Part shown: piece after piece, positions 1-10,939 of the stretch
How the letters are laid out: every line of letters begins with the position of its first letter
How positions within the stretch are numbered: position 1 is the stretch's first letter
DNA from: Lentinula raphanica
Taxonomy: Eukaryota; Basidiomycota; Agaricomycetes; Agaricales; Omphalotaceae
Assembly: GCA_027919835.1 (NCBI GenBank)
Contig: JANVFP010000017.1
Coordinates: 806,001-870,000 of the forward strand
Reading direction: 5' to 3'
DNA: 64,000 nt
The notes under the pieces: generated by a model
Told to the model about the DNA's origin: nothing
Seen by the model: the letters and a program-made list of their open reading frames with translations, nothing else
Database searches by the model: none
Made by a program: the position numbers and the translations under genes

Positions 1-199
1 CTCGTGCTCGCAGCGCAAGAGAATCACCGAGTGTTGAAGATATTGAACATTGAATATTGAATATTGAACGATGAGTTTCATCGTTGCACAGCCACATGTT
101 GGTTTTCATTATTCCACGACCATCAAGAGCCGTTCTCAAGAGTCTACCCAACCACGGTCCACCAGCCACCTGCAAACCAGTCTTTCAACATCATCCTTT

Positions 200-720
200 T
201 CAATCTGATGCAACGTTCATTGCTTCATCATCAACACGGCTCGTTTATCAACACGGCTCGTTCATCAACATGGCTCAACAGTGTTCACTCCGACCGCATC
301 AACGTCGCTCAAATATCAACGTCGCTCAAATATTAACCTTTCTCAAAATCTCAATACTCAATCATCAATGTTACTCCATTATTCACATCGCCCAACCATC
401 ATTGCGTTGTTGCAGCTCTCAAGTATCGTCGCTCAAGTATTCAATGTCACTCCTCACTCATCAAGAATCGACATTGCTCGCAACTCAAGAGTCAATGCGT
501 TGCTCATATCTCAAGCATTGATGTTTCTCGCAACTCAAGAATTGATATTGCTCCCGGCTCAAGCATTGATGTCGGTCATGACTGAAAGATCTACATTGCT
601 CACAACTCGGTCATCATTATCATAATCGTCGCTCACAACTCAATCATCAACGTTGGTCATGACTCTCACATCAACATCGCTTGAACGTTCAAGAAACTGC
701 TCAAACATCAACATAGCAAT
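200..720. repeat. Degenerate short tandem repeats
   Basis: The clearest part is a 17-base unit. Three near-identical copies with core ATCAACACGGCTCGTTT start at 230, 247 and 264. Two exact copies of ATCAACGTCGCTCAAAT start at 298 and 315. From there to about 720 the same words (CTCAAG, ATTGATRTTGCTC, ATCAAC) recur at irregular spacing, so this looks like a decayed minisatellite. The open frames across it are products of the repeat and lack any recognisable domain. Confidence 0.7.
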
Positions 721-1773
721 GCCCTTCAATCATCCATGTAGCTCAAGTCTTGCTCGAATATAAGCACCACCCATACTCTTCGAAAACTTGGAGGGAGTTG
801 GCTGTACGTTCAAGTGAGTTACACAATAATCATTAACGCGCTTACTGCTTACCATAAAATTTTTCCAGCTCATTGCCATTACACGCTTGTCCATGTTCAG
901 CAAAAATTGACAAGGTCGGCGTTGCTGCAACAGGCAATCATCGGTATGTCTGTGGTCACTTCAGAGGCACTTTCTTATAACAAATAATAGCAGAATTGTC
1001 GTTCTACATCAAAGTTGCCTTTGTTTCATAACATGTACTTGCTGTCTTTCATAGTTCACTGAATGCTATCTACCTTTTCGTCTTCCTTGTCGCCGTTGTC
1101 GGTTCCCAGTAGCCATTGAGTGATTTGATACTCCGGAATAGAACGGGAATGGAATGGAGAGGCTCGGAAAGAGCATGAGATCGCCAGATCTGCCCTGCAG
1201 AGTGCTCGAATTCTTATTGATCAAATTTTGGTTTGAGACCATAAAATTATTGCATCGGGCACAGAAAATAGGTGCACCCATACGATTTTTTTCCGATTTC
1301 ACAACCTCTCTGATTCTGGAATATTCAAGACCAGAATCATTTCGTTCCAGTTCCCTTGCTGTGTAAAGAGTCGGAGATGGTGGCATTGGTGGGTATAATC
1401 GGACCCAAAGGGTAGCGGGAATTTCCGACATACCTAAGATGTATCATTTGAGGCAACACAAGAAGGAAGAACGGCTAGGTTGATGTACGCAAGATAGTCC
1501 ATAGAATTCCCAACATCAGATTTAACAAGGACTCTGGATTCTGGAAAACTAAAAGCTGTCCGAGGATGATAAAAGGGGGTACTGCCCGTGTATGCATCTA
1601 AGAAATTGCCAAATACTATCATTGCGCGCTTCAGAATGATTGATAAGTTTTTACAGCTTCCAACTGAACAAAACCGTCTGATACGTACACTTTTCGGCGT
1701 TGCCAAAACCTACCTCTCATATCGGCCTTGCATCCATTCACCGTCTCGATACCGATCAGCACGTAGTGGAGCT
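721..1773. other. No gene recognised
   Basis: Short open frames exist on both strands but none has a domain, plausible splice structure or family likeness. I see nothing here that I can support beyond possible upstream sequence of the truncated NACHT gene. Confidence 0.5.
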
Positions 1774-2724
1774 ATGGCCAGCGTAGTAGAAGCTGCTCAT
1801 AACGTCGCTGGAGGCGTCCTTCACAATGCTGCAGGAGATGTGATTGTTCCTGTCAACATTCAACACGCCGGTGAGACTTCTTACCACCAGCCTTCGTCTT
1901 CGTTGTTCAACATTGTGATTGCAGAAGGCCTCCAAATCCTGCGACAAATTGCTGTGACTGGGCCCTCAGCTAATGATATCGGGCAGCTTCATACTCCAAG
2001 TCGTCCATGGTGCTATACAGACGTGCAAAGTCAAATCTTCGCGGATGCAGTGGAATGGATCGTAGACCACGAAAAGTCCAAATCGATCTATTGGATAAGT
2101 GGTGCGAGGGGCGTAGGCAAAACCACAATTGCACGAGAGATTTCGAGAACCTGTGTAGGACGGTCGGAAGAATACTATTACCCAACATATGCGTTGGCTG
2201 CCACCAGCATCTATCTGCACAACATGACAGATGATCAGACAGACGATCTATCCTTGCTCATAAACACCATTGCTTATCAGCTGTCGGTGTCTCCTATCAT
2301 TGGTCCGCTTCTGCGAAAAGAGATCAATTCCATCGTCCGTGAGCGGCGGGATATTGTACATGCAGCACCGGAGGAACTCTTCCAGAAATTGATAGTAGAG
2401 CCTTGCGCTCAGCTGCCAGCTGAACGATGGAGAAGGCTCCCTCGGTTAATCGTCATCGATGGTCTTGACAGATATAACAATGAGAGCCAAAAGCGTCTGT
2501 TGGATATCATTTGCCAATCCAAAAACACTGCAGCGCACGGCCTCCCACCTTTTCCACTGGAATTTCTCATCTGCAGCAGATCCTCGGAACCTTGCAATAG
2601 TATATTCAAACATCCCGATTTCAAATCCATCCTTGAATATCGTGACTGGGGTGAATCTCTCGAGTTCGGGGATGATAATGCTGATAATGCTCGTGTAGGA
2701 TGCTCAGTAGTGGGAACTCACTGA
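1774..2724 (+). pseudogene. Truncated NACHT-domain NTPase (NLR-like)
   Basis: The product resembles the N-terminal half of agaric NACHT/STAND NTPases, which in fungi are candidate non-self recognition proteins. I read two exons, 1774-1870 and 1925-2724; the intron is 54 bases (GTGAGA...TTGCAG), a multiple of three, so the frame stays open if it is retained. The 298-residue model has a Walker A motif (GARGVGKTT) near residue 91 and Walker B (LIVIDGLD) near 206. The start at 1774 puts AAHNVAGGVLHNAAGDV at the N-terminus, like the paralogue at 14,869. Similarity holds to the HPDFKSILEYRDWGES region, then the frame diverges and stops. About 480 residues present in the 784-residue paralogue are missing, including everything after the NTPase core. 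A short functional isoform is possible but a decayed gene is likelier. Confidence 0.65.
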
Positions 2725-4105
2725 GTTTTAACTAGCTCGTTCAGAGGTCATGTGAGCGTACTAGTGCCAGTCGTCTGGCATCGAGTCCAGACTGCAACTT
2801 GAACGAACTCTCGCTGAACCTCTACAGCTCCGGTTTCTTTCTTCGTTCTCTTTTATCTTTGATCTACGCCTATACCTCACGCAATCACTTGTATTCGTTC
2901 TTCGCCGGACTACTATATCTTCCATGAACCACCAACTCATCCATCGCCCCCGGCAGTTCAACGAGCTTGTTGTGAGCAGGTTACTTCAAATTCTCGTATC
3001 TGATTTCTGATGACAGCATCGCAACCAGCGCTAGACTCACAATGCCGAATACACAATAGACCAACCCATCTCAACAATAGTAACTTCATGGGCTCAAGTC
3101 GAACTGGCAGGCCGTTACTTCGACTCTATTCACTTCTATTCACTCGAGGGACTCATCAGGAACACTATGGATGGACCAAATCGGAGCAAATCGCCGTTCC
3201 GGCGAGCGCGCTTCAAGCCACAAACATTCTCTCAATTAGATTCCTCTCCTTTCCAACGATATAACATCTCTTCCTTGCACAACCGACTTTGTGAATAAAC
3301 CAAGACCCAGGAATGAATCAGAATCCTAGATCTCAATGATTTCCAGCCATGTAAATCGAAGTATGTGCCTACCCAGCTTTATGTCGACTGTGCCCTTTTC
3401 CTTATTCATCTCGACGCTTCACAAATCCCGCCTTATCCCGCCGGATCCTTCTTCCCATGGAGTTCCGTTTACCCCTTCACAAAAACACTCGAACCTGCCA
3501 TCTCTTGCCATTTCTGAAATACGACCTTGAATACCAGCTCAACATCGGAAATGGTCCAACTCAAATACCAAAGACACAATCGGAGTTGCCCTGGAGGAAG
3601 GACTAAGTGTGTTCACCGTGCACAACTGGCTGAGACGTTTGGCATGCAGACACGCACTCAGAGGCATGATACCGGAGTCCATGACAATCCTGATCCCACC
3701 TCCTATAATGAGCACCAGGTTGAACAAGCACTCAACAACCTTGAAGCCAGAGGTGTTCTCCAGCTGGCAATCCAATTGCATGAGCATCGAGCATTGATGC
3801 TCTTCTCAATCCAACAATCAGGTGGGAATTCATGAATGAAAATGTGGCAGAGGGTATTGAGAAGGGAGTCTATATGTTGGTCATGAGTGCTGTTCATATG
3901 AGAGATTTCTCAGAATAATTGGGGGTGATGTTGATACTGGGAATGATTATTTGATTCTCCCCCGAGTTGCTGTGAGACTCTTGCAGCCATTTCCACTGTG
4001 CAGCACTCCAGAGTCTGAGATATGGATGAGCTACTTGCAAGGAAATCTATAACATACCATAAGGAATAAGCAGGAGAAATCTTATATTGCTTTGGAAGTT
4101 AGTAG
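2725..4105. other. No gene recognised
   Basis: The region follows the truncated NACHT gene. Several 60-100 codon open frames occur, the longest at 3527-3835 on the plus strand, but none shows a domain or intron structure that I can support. Confidence 0.5.
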
Positions 4106-4353
4106 GGCCATCAGCAAAACAGGGTGCTGCTAGACAGCGCTGTCTAGCAACCTTGCTGGGAGTGCTGGAGCCACTGGAGCTGCTAGACGGCGCTGCAGCA
4201 ACATTCAGTTTTGGCATGGCAACACTTGGCATTTCTCAGCAATAGCTCAGATACTCGCACACTGTCCAGCTTCTATTCAATGCTGGACAGCACTGTGCAG
4301 TGCAATTCAATGCTGGAAGTGCTGGGGGCAAAACCCAGGTTTTGCTGATGGCC
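4106..4353. repeat. MITE-like inverted-repeat element
   Basis: A perfect 15-base inverted repeat, GGCCATCAGCAAAAC, lies at 4106-4120 and, in reverse complement, at 4339-4353. Inside it is a perfect 22-base palindrome (4128-4149) made of TGCTAGACAGC and its complement, and further CAGC/GCTG-rich inverted words near 4180-4320. The 248-base size and lack of coding capacity fit a non-autonomous DNA transposon, but I could not identify a target-site duplication. Confidence 0.45.
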
Positions 4354-4668
4354 TGGCCTAGGGAGGGCATGGAAATCATGTACAAATTTGAATCTTGAAT
4401 GAATTTAACTATGGGGTGCACTAGTGCCATCTCATGACATCTAATCGCTACATATTGTGTCCTTGTTGAAGGAAAATGGTGAAGATTTGAGCCCATTATC
4501 GTGTTTCCCTTGCTTGTCATGGGCTTTACCCAGTGTTGATTGACATTTTCCGTAAACAATGGGAACAAACAAACTATGTAAGCCACTAAGTGCCTTAGCG
4601 CTGATTTATCAAGGGATAAGATAAGAAATTGTAGGCCCCATTCACTACTGCAAGGACCCCAGAAGCTC

Positions 4669-4673
4669 CTGCA
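4669..4673. mobile_element. Left target-site duplication of copia element
   Basis: CTGCA directly precedes the TG of the left LTR and recurs directly after the right LTR at 9807-9811. A 5-base duplication is the usual size for Ty1/copia integration. Confidence 0.9.
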
Positions 4674-4967
4674 TGTTAAATGGATGGTATGAGGGACGAC
4701 GGTGGATGTGAGGAAGAACGGTAACGTGACTGTGGTATGGTTGTGTTTGGTTCCGGAGGATGTTTATAAGCTGGACGGACGTCATCTCACTCTCTAGCTT
4801 GTACCGTCAAGTGTAGAGAGTGAGTATCTTCGTTGGTATTCGTATATGCGCTCATACTCATCATTATTTATTAGAAGTATACTTATAGTTATTATAGGTA
4901 ACGAGCTTGTACCGTCAAGTGTAGAGATATACTTATAGTTATTATAGCCGGGCTGGAATCCTTTTTA
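4674..4967 (+). repeat. 5' LTR of copia element
   Basis: It is 294 bases long and carries a TATA-like TTTATAAG at 4763-4770. Two internal words are each present twice: GAGCTTGTACCGTCAAGTG (first copy begins T/AGCTTG near 4796, second near 4903) and ATACTTATAGTTATTATAG (4879 and 4929). These could be enhancer-like or regulatory repeats. Confidence 0.93.
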
Positions 4968-4988
4968 GATTCGCAGTCAGAGCAGTGA

Positions 4989-7900
4989 TTGCCTGTTCTG
5001 TATTCCAGCCGCTTGAAATCATCCTTAAATCATCCGAAATCAATATCGCCCATGTCGAACGCCAATAATCTCCCACCTATTCAAAATCTTCCCGAGAACC
5101 GTCAATTGGACGGGGTTTCCAACTTCCTCGCCTTTAGCGATACGATCGTTAGCACGGTCCGTGGCTACGGACTCGAAGGCTATATCGATGGATCCATCAC
5201 TCGCCCTGCCGCGGGAATGGCGCCGGCCTTGCTCGCAGCTGGCCCAAACCCTGGTCAACCTACCTTTCCAGTCCCAACCGGTAATAACTCTGTCACACCA
5301 TCCGAGGCGGAGTGGGACATGCGAAACGCCAGGGTCGCTGCAATCATCTATCTTAACGTGAAGGATCCTCGAGGCATAGGTCTCAACCCCGCTCAAACTG
5401 CTGCCGAAATGTGGGCGAAGATTGTAGGCAAATTCAATCCTCGCACTCACGCTGCTCAAACGATTGCAAGGGAGCGAATCAAAGCGTTGAAGTTTAATGA
5501 AGGCGATAGATTTGATGACTATTTTAGCAACCTAGAACGATTGAAATCTCAAGCTAACGAGGTCGGATGTGCTATTACGGACGAAGACCTCGCTTCCCAA
5601 TTCCTCACTAGCCTTCCCGCTTCCGGGTCCTATTCCTGGATCATTCAGAATTACGCCGGCAAGTCTTATGCCGAAATGTACTCCAGCTTGATGGAGATCC
5701 AGCTCAGGAAGGACATCGTGTCCAACGGAGTAGGTCAGACTGTTGTTCCATCTGCTTTCCTCGCTGGCAGTGGTGCTGGCGTAATTAGATGCACCAACTG
5801 TGGCCGACGAGGTCATCCTCGTAAAGGTTGCTGGGCTCCTGGCGGTGGAGCGCAAGGTCAAGCTCCTCCCGGTTGGCGTGCTCCCAATCCGCGTGTAGGC
5901 AACAAAGGCAACACCTCCGTGAACGCGGTCATCCAGAACACTGGAGTCAACGCCTCTGCTGGACCTTCCAACAACGGCACATCGTCCGACGCTGCGAATA
6001 ACCCGAATCCTCCTTCTGTCTTCGCGACGATGTTTGATCTGGGCGCAGATCTCGGGGGTACGACATCCTCTGTTGAAACATCCATCTCCAACGACACTGA
6101 CAACCTATCCTCTAGACATCGAAGGGAAACTAATCCCGTACTAGAGGAAGGCATTGGAGATAGGCAGAGTTTTGTTGTACCATACGAATCGCGTGTACTT
6201 GTTATTGAATCAAATCAAACGCCGTCGCAAACGTTCCTTGACAGCGCGGCTTCAGACTGTTGTGTGCGCGATCGGTTCCTCTTCACGACGTTTGTGGAAC
6301 GGAAGGCAAAGGGGAGAATGGCAGTTGATGGGGCCGGAGGAAGCTTTGAGATTGAGGGATATGGGTTGGTGGAAGTGCCTGTAAAAACACTTGACGGCTC
6401 CTTGAGGACGTTGAAAACGTCTGCGCTGTACACACCTTCATTTGCGATGAACCTGTTGTCATTGCTGGCTTTTGATGCGAAAGGGCTGATAGGATCTTGG
6501 GGAGGGGGAGTGTTGAGTGTAAAAGACCCCAAGACTGGCGAAGTGGTGGTAGATGGCCGGCTAGCATCAGAAAAGGGAGGCCATCGTCTCTACGAAGTGA
6601 ACGTGTCGTCGCATACTCTGGCCTTGGCAACTGGTGTGTCTGTCCATGCAGGCGCACACTCTCTAGTGAAGCCATGTTCGCTCGCTATGTGGCATACGAG
6701 ATTCGCCCACATCAATATCAACACCATCGCATTGATGAAAAGGAAAGACCTAGTGGATGGATTGGACATCACCGATTCAAGCATATGCGGAAAATGTGAA
6801 GCGTGCATGGTGGGGAAAGCAACACGACGGCCCTTCGACGCGATTGTAACGCCTGCAACTGATGTCGGATTTCGAATCAGTTTTGACCTGTGGGGAAAAG
6901 CTCGTACAATGAGTCTCGGAGGGGCGTGGTATATGATGCTCGCCGTGGATGATGCCTCTGGGATTCCATTTCCCTACTTTCCGAAATCCAAAGATGCGGA
7001 GACGATACATAAACTCATGCAGGATCACGTCGCCATGGTGGAGTTGCAAACTGGGAAGTCGGTGAAAAGGATCCGAATCGATACGGGGAGAGAGTTTGAC
7101 AACAAGATGGTGGACGACTGGGCTGCATCAAAGGGCATCATTGTGGAGAAGATTCCAAAAGACTCCTCTGCAGCTAATGGGATGGTGGAACGGGCAAACC
7201 GAACGGTGATTGAAGGCGTTCGTGCTATGATCGAGGACTCAGAGTTAGATCATCGCTTCTGGGCTGAAGCTGCCGCATCCTTCTGTTATGTTACCGCGAT
7301 GGTTCCGACGTCGAGGGTTCCTGGGGTGATTCCAATTCAGAAATGGTATCCAGAAGGGGCACGGGTAAACGTTTCACACCTGAGACGCTGGGGATGTCGC
7401 GTGATTGCCAAGGATTTGGATCGTCGGGAAGGAAAGATTGGCCGGCAAACCTGGGAAGGATATCTGGTAGGCTATCTGGACCGAAGAGGATGGCGTGTGT
7501 GGGACCCCGTTCGCCGGCATATATTTGCAGTAAGAGACGCGGAGTTTGATGAGGGGTTGCCGCGAAGGACAATGTCAGAGGGGGTGAAGAAGTTTCCCTT
7601 ACCGTTAACGGAGGAGGAGTTGCAGGAGTCTGTAGATCGAGGGGGAGAAGACAACAGTGCTCAGGGTGAAGGACGAGAAGGAAGCATCGGGGACGGTTCA
7701 AACGCGGGGCCACCAGACGAGCAATGGGACAACATCATTCAGCATCAGGACCAGGAGGGTGTTGTGCTTCGACGTTCAGCGAGACATTCCATTCCGTTGC
7801 AAGCGCTTCAGCGATCGAGAGACTATGTGGAAGATGAGATAAAGGCGAGAGAAAATCACGAGGAGTGGGCGAATATCACGGTGTTAGCAAGTGTGGTGAA

Positions 7901-9518
7901 AGGCGCAGCAAAGGCGGAACGTCCAATACCAACAAAGTACGAAGAAGCGATGAAGGAGGGGGAGCTGTGGGTTCCGCCGATGAAGAAAGAGGTCGGGTCC
8001 TTGGAAGAAAGAGGATGTTGGGAGTTGACGGAGAGGCCAGTGGGAACTAGGATTCTGAAGGGGATGTGGGTGTATGATTTGAAGACGGATGGCCAGGGGG
8101 AGATTATAGCGAGGAAAGCACGATGGGTAGCAAGAGGAGACATGCAGAGGCCGGGTTTGGATTACGACAAGACGTGGTCAATGGTGGCTAGAATGGAGTC
8201 CGTCAGGATACTGATCGCATGTGCAGCAGCAAAAGGATGGCCTACTCGACAATGGGATTTTTCATCTGCGTACTTGAACGGAACGTTGCCAGAACAGCCG
8301 AAGATCTTCATGGAGCAGCCGACCGGATTCATCAAGCAGGGGGAGGAGGAAAAGATATGCTTGATGAAGAAGCCACTGTACGGGTTAGCGCAAGCTGGGC
8401 ACATTTGGTTCAAGGAATTAAAGCAAGAGTCGCAACGTCTGGGATTCAAATCTTCACGAGCCGATCCGTGTATTCAATTTCGCAAAGATCCTGTTACCGG
8501 GGCGCATTCGATTCACTCTGTTCACACCGATGATATCTGGTCAACTTCTTCTGCCGAATCAGAAGCCGATAAATCTATGACGGACTTCAATCGGTGGGAT
8601 TGGAAGGATGTTAAGGATAAGAAATTCCTTGTGGGTTTGACATTAGAATATCTTCCGGACGGCGGTATCGGAATCTCTCAGGCTCCGTTTGTTACGAATG
8701 CATTCAAGTATTTCGGAATCTGGGATACACTCCATCCGCTCGATACTCCTCTTCCTCCCAAATATCATGTCATTCCGAATCTCGACCAGGCAAAGTTGGA
8801 CGCGGATTTCATGAAGGACAAACCATTCCGGCGAATTCTTGGGTGTTGTTGGTGGATTGCATCGTCGACTCGTCCGGATATTGTCTACGCATGCTCTAGT
8901 TTGTCATCAGTTCAAAACTCTCCTACTCGAGAGCATTGGGACGTGCTTATCAAGTTGTGCCGGTACATCAAAGCCACTGTCAATTACGGTATCGTCTATC
9001 CAAAGTCTACATCTCCGGGTGACATTCAACCACTGGGATATTTTGATGCTGATTGGGCCAGTAACCCTCACACACGACGATCGGTATCGGGATATGTATT
9101 CCTCATCAACGGCGCACCGGTATCCTGGTCATCGAAACCACAAGCGATCACGGCATTATCTTCGACGGAGGCAGAATACGTGGCATTGGCTCGGGCTGTG
9201 CAACAAGGGGTGTGGCTAAACAGTTGGTTGTCCGAGGTTGAGTTAGGAGGAACGAAGCCCATGAAGTTGTTGGGTGATAATCTGGGGTCAATCAGTTTGT
9301 CAGAAACTACGCGAGAACACGGCATTTCGAAGGCGATTGATGTTCGATATCATTTCGTGCGAGACGAAGTAGAGGATGGAAAGGTCGAGATTTATCCAGT
9401 GGCGTCGGCAGACAATATCGCGGACATGATGACAAAATCATTATCGAAGGAACTACATCGACAATTTGTACGAGCGTTAGGACTGGATTGGTGGTACCGT
9501 CGTCAGGGGGAGTGTTAA
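4989..9518 (+). CDS. Copia gag-pol polyprotein
   Basis: This single-frame polyprotein of 1509 codons encodes all functions for reverse transcription and integration. Numbering from 4989: a gag region with a CCHC zinc knuckle (C-x2-C-x4-H-x4-C) near residues 268-281; an aspartic protease DSAAS near 418; an HHCC integrase zinc region (H and C residues around WHTRFAH and CGKCEAC); an integrase core with D633, D698 and E734, which is D-x64-D-x35-E; reverse transcriptase with the catalytic aspartates in HTDDI near 1181, where most copia elements have YVDD; and RNase H with DADW near 1353. The domain order protease-integrase-RT-RNase H defines Ty1/copia. The ATG at 5052 (MSNANN) is a likelier start, giving about 1488 residues. 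The stop codon (9516-9518) falls inside the 3' LTR. No frameshift or stop interrupts it. Confidence 0.95.
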   Translation: MPVLYSSRLKSSLNHPKSISPMSNANNLPPIQNLPENRQLDGVSNFLAFSDTIVSTVRGYGLEGYIDGSITRPAAGMAPALLAAGPNPGQPTFPVPTGNNSVTPSEAEWDMRNARVAAIIYLNVKDPRGIGLNPAQTAAEMWAKIVGKFNPRTHAAQTIARERIKALKFNEGDRFDDYFSNLERLKSQANEVGCAITDEDLASQFLTSLPASGSYSWIIQNYAGKSYAEMYSSLMEIQLRKDIVSNGVGQTVVPSAFLAGSGAGVIRCTNCGRRGHPRKGCWAPGGGAQGQAPPGWRAPNPRVGNKGNTSVNAVIQNTGVNASAGPSNNGTSSDAANNPNPPSVFATMFDLGADLGGTTSSVETSISNDTDNLSSRHRRETNPVLEEGIGDRQSFVVPYESRVLVIESNQTPSQTFLDSAASDCCVRDRFLFTTFVERKAKGRMAVDGAGGSFEIEGYGLVEVPVKTLDGSLRTLKTSALYTPSFAMNLLSLLAFDAKGLIGSWGGGVLSVKDPKTGEVVVDGRLASEKGGHRLYEVNVSSHTLALATGVSVHAGAHSLVKPCSLAMWHTRFAHININTIALMKRKDLVDGLDITDSSICGKCEACMVGKATRRPFDAIVTPATDVGFRISFDLWGKARTMSLGGAWYMMLAVDDASGIPFPYFPKSKDAETIHKLMQDHVAMVELQTGKSVKRIRIDTGREFDNKMVDDWAASKGIIVEKIPKDSSAANGMVERANRTVIEGVRAMIEDSELDHRFWAEAAASFCYVTAMVPTSRVPGVIPIQKWYPEGARVNVSHLRRWGCRVIAKDLDRREGKIGRQTWEGYLVGYLDRRGWRVWDPVRRHIFAVRDAEFDEGLPRRTMSEGVKKFPLPLTEEELQESVDRGGEDNSAQGEGREGSIGDGSNAGPPDEQWDNIIQHQDQEGVVLRRSARHSIPLQALQRSRDYVEDEIKARENHEEWANITVLASVVKGAAKAERPIPTKYEEAMKEGELWVPPMKKEVGSLEERGCWELTERPVGTRILKGMWVYDLKTDGQGEIIARKARWVARGDMQRPGLDYDKTWSMVARMESVRILIACAAAKGWPTRQWDFSSAYLNGTLPEQPKIFMEQPTGFIKQGEEEKICLMKKPLYGLAQAGHIWFKELKQESQRLGFKSSRADPCIQFRKDPVTGAHSIHSVHTDDIWSTSSAESEADKSMTDFNRWDWKDVKDKKFLVGLTLEYLPDGGIGISQAPFVTNAFKYFGIWDTLHPLDTPLPPKYHVIPNLDQAKLDADFMKDKPFRRILGCCWWIASSTRPDIVYACSSLSSVQNSPTREHWDVLIKLCRYIKATVNYGIVYPKSTSPGDIQPLGYFDADWASNPHTRRSVSGYVFLINGAPVSWSSKPQAITALSSTEAEYVALARAVQQGVWLNSWLSEVELGGTKPMKLLGDNLGSISLSETTREHGISKAIDVRYHFVRDEVEDGKVEIYPVASADNIADMMTKSLSKELHRQFVRALGLDWWYRRQGEC

Positions 9519-9806
9519 ATGGATGGTATGAGGGACGACGGTGGATGTGAGGAAGAACGGTAACGTGACTGTGGTATGGTTGTGTTTGGTTCCGGAGGAT
9601 GTTTATAAGCTGGACGGACGTCATCTCACTCTCTAGCTTGTACCGTCAAGTGTAGAGAGTGAGTATCTTCGTTGGTATTTGTATATGCGCTCATACTCAT
9701 CATTATTTATTAGAAGTATACTTATAGTTATTATAGGTAACGAGCTTGTACCGTCAAGTGTAGAGATATACTTATAGTTATTATAGCCAGGCTGGAATCC
9801 TTTTTA
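9513..9806 (+). repeat. 3' LTR of copia element
   Basis: It is 294 bases and identical to the left LTR except at 9680 and 9789. Its first bases contain the gag-pol stop codon. The right target duplication CTGCA follows at 9807-9811. Confidence 0.93.
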
Positions 9807-9811
9807 CTGCA
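9807..9811. mobile_element. Right target-site duplication of copia element
   Basis: CTGCA matches the left copy at 4669-4673. Confidence 0.9.
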
Positions 9812-10495
9812 GAACCCCGCCTGCCCCAGGGGCCTTCAAGTACACTATGTTTCATTGATTTTGGCCTCAAGTATGCTTATTCAGACAAGGATTAGTCATG
9901 TGGCTGCCAAAAATACAGGAAAAATAGCCAAAAATAGTCAAAACATCAGGAAAAACACTCTAGGCCTTGGCAACTGTGAGTATCTCTGAGGCTCTCTAGA
10001 GGGCCTACATGCCTAGGAGAGCTAGAAAGCACTGAGGAAATGGGCATTTCTTAGGTAACCTCAAAGGAATATACTTCGATCTGAGAGCACTTCAAGAAAT
10101 AGCTAATTCCTAGAGACTCTGAGAGTGCCTCAATGGCCTAGGTTGCCCAGGTTACCCAGGTCTGTTGTAGGTGGGATGGTCGAGCTTAGTTTTGAAATCC
10201 GGCCTCGGCTTCTGATGGCATCAGTTCATTACTCCAGCCATTTGGCAGAGATAAAGTGGCTATAAGTTACACTTCTACTAGGTGACCTGCCTGCATTTCC
10301 AACTGTCTAGCAGTTCAAGTTTGAGAATTTCTTCCAACCAAATTTTGTATGCCACAAAAGTTCAGTTTCTGGGATTGATCATAACTGGCAGGTATGAGAA
10401 TTTGACACGGCAATGAGGTTGAAAAACTTAAAAGCACCATGTTCGAGAGTTCCTCAGAAATGACATGCTAGTAGATCTAACTAATACTATGTGAT

Positions 10496-10829
10496 AGCCT
10501 GGAACCAATGGCTTGTAAAAGTGTTGTGCTCCCCACTTTTGAACTCTGATGCAAATGAATTGATTCATGTGGCTGTCCAATATATTTACATAATTCATGG
10601 GTCCTGTTTCCCTTGTGTATTTGACCATGGTCTTTGTCAAAAATCAAGAAAAAATCAGCCAGAAGCTTTCTCAGAGCTCATAAATCACTTCCTTAACATC
10701 AAACAACTTTGCAAAACAAATTTTAGCAACAGTTTGTACATGGATGAGGGTAATAGCAATAATCTGTGAGTGCAAGCAGAGTTTAAAAGTGGGGAGCACA
10801 CTGGTTTTACAAGCCCTTGGTACCAGGCT
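10496..10829. repeat. MITE-like element with 53-base inverted repeats
   Basis: Arms at 10,496-10,548 and 10,777-10,829 are inverted copies that match at 46 of 53 positions by eye. The spacer is 228 bases. Outer sequence begins GTGATAGCCTGG at 10,491, and weaker pairing continues outward on the other side (CTTATTCAC). No target duplication was evident. A related GTGATAGCCTGG word recurs at 10,886. Confidence 0.65.
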
Positions 10830-10939
10830 TATTCACAATGAGTTTACTTTTTTTGTGAACTACAGTGGCCAGCCAGGCTAAATATGTGATAGCCTGGCTA
10901 GCTGCAATAGTTCAAAAAGAAAAGTTGTTCTTGAATAAT

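Larger units (their letters stand above)
4674..9806 (+). mobile_element. Complete Ty1/copia LTR retrotransposon
   Basis: The 5133-base element has two 294-base LTRs, a single long gag-pol frame and a CTGCA target duplication on both sides. LTRs begin TGTTAAAT and end CTTTTTA, so the terminal dinucleotides are TG...TA rather than the usual TG...CA. The LTRs differ at only two positions (C4841/T9680 and G4950/A9789), which with an unbroken 1509-codon frame indicates recent insertion. A purine-rich tract (CAGGGGGAG, 9504-9512) directly abuts the right LTR and would prime plus-strand synthesis. I could not assign a primer-binding site with confidence to the sequence after 4967. Confidence 0.95.

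Noticed and set aside
1..720. CRISPR-like array
   Set aside because: The repeats are short, imperfect and lack unique spacers, and the genome is eukaryotic.
4968..4990. Primer-binding site of the copia element
   Set aside because: The bases after the LTR do not clearly match the 3' end or an internal part of a tRNA that I know, so no site was called.
5040..5459. 139-codon antisense frame inside copia gag
   Set aside because: It is a shadow of the gag-pol frame with no independent support.
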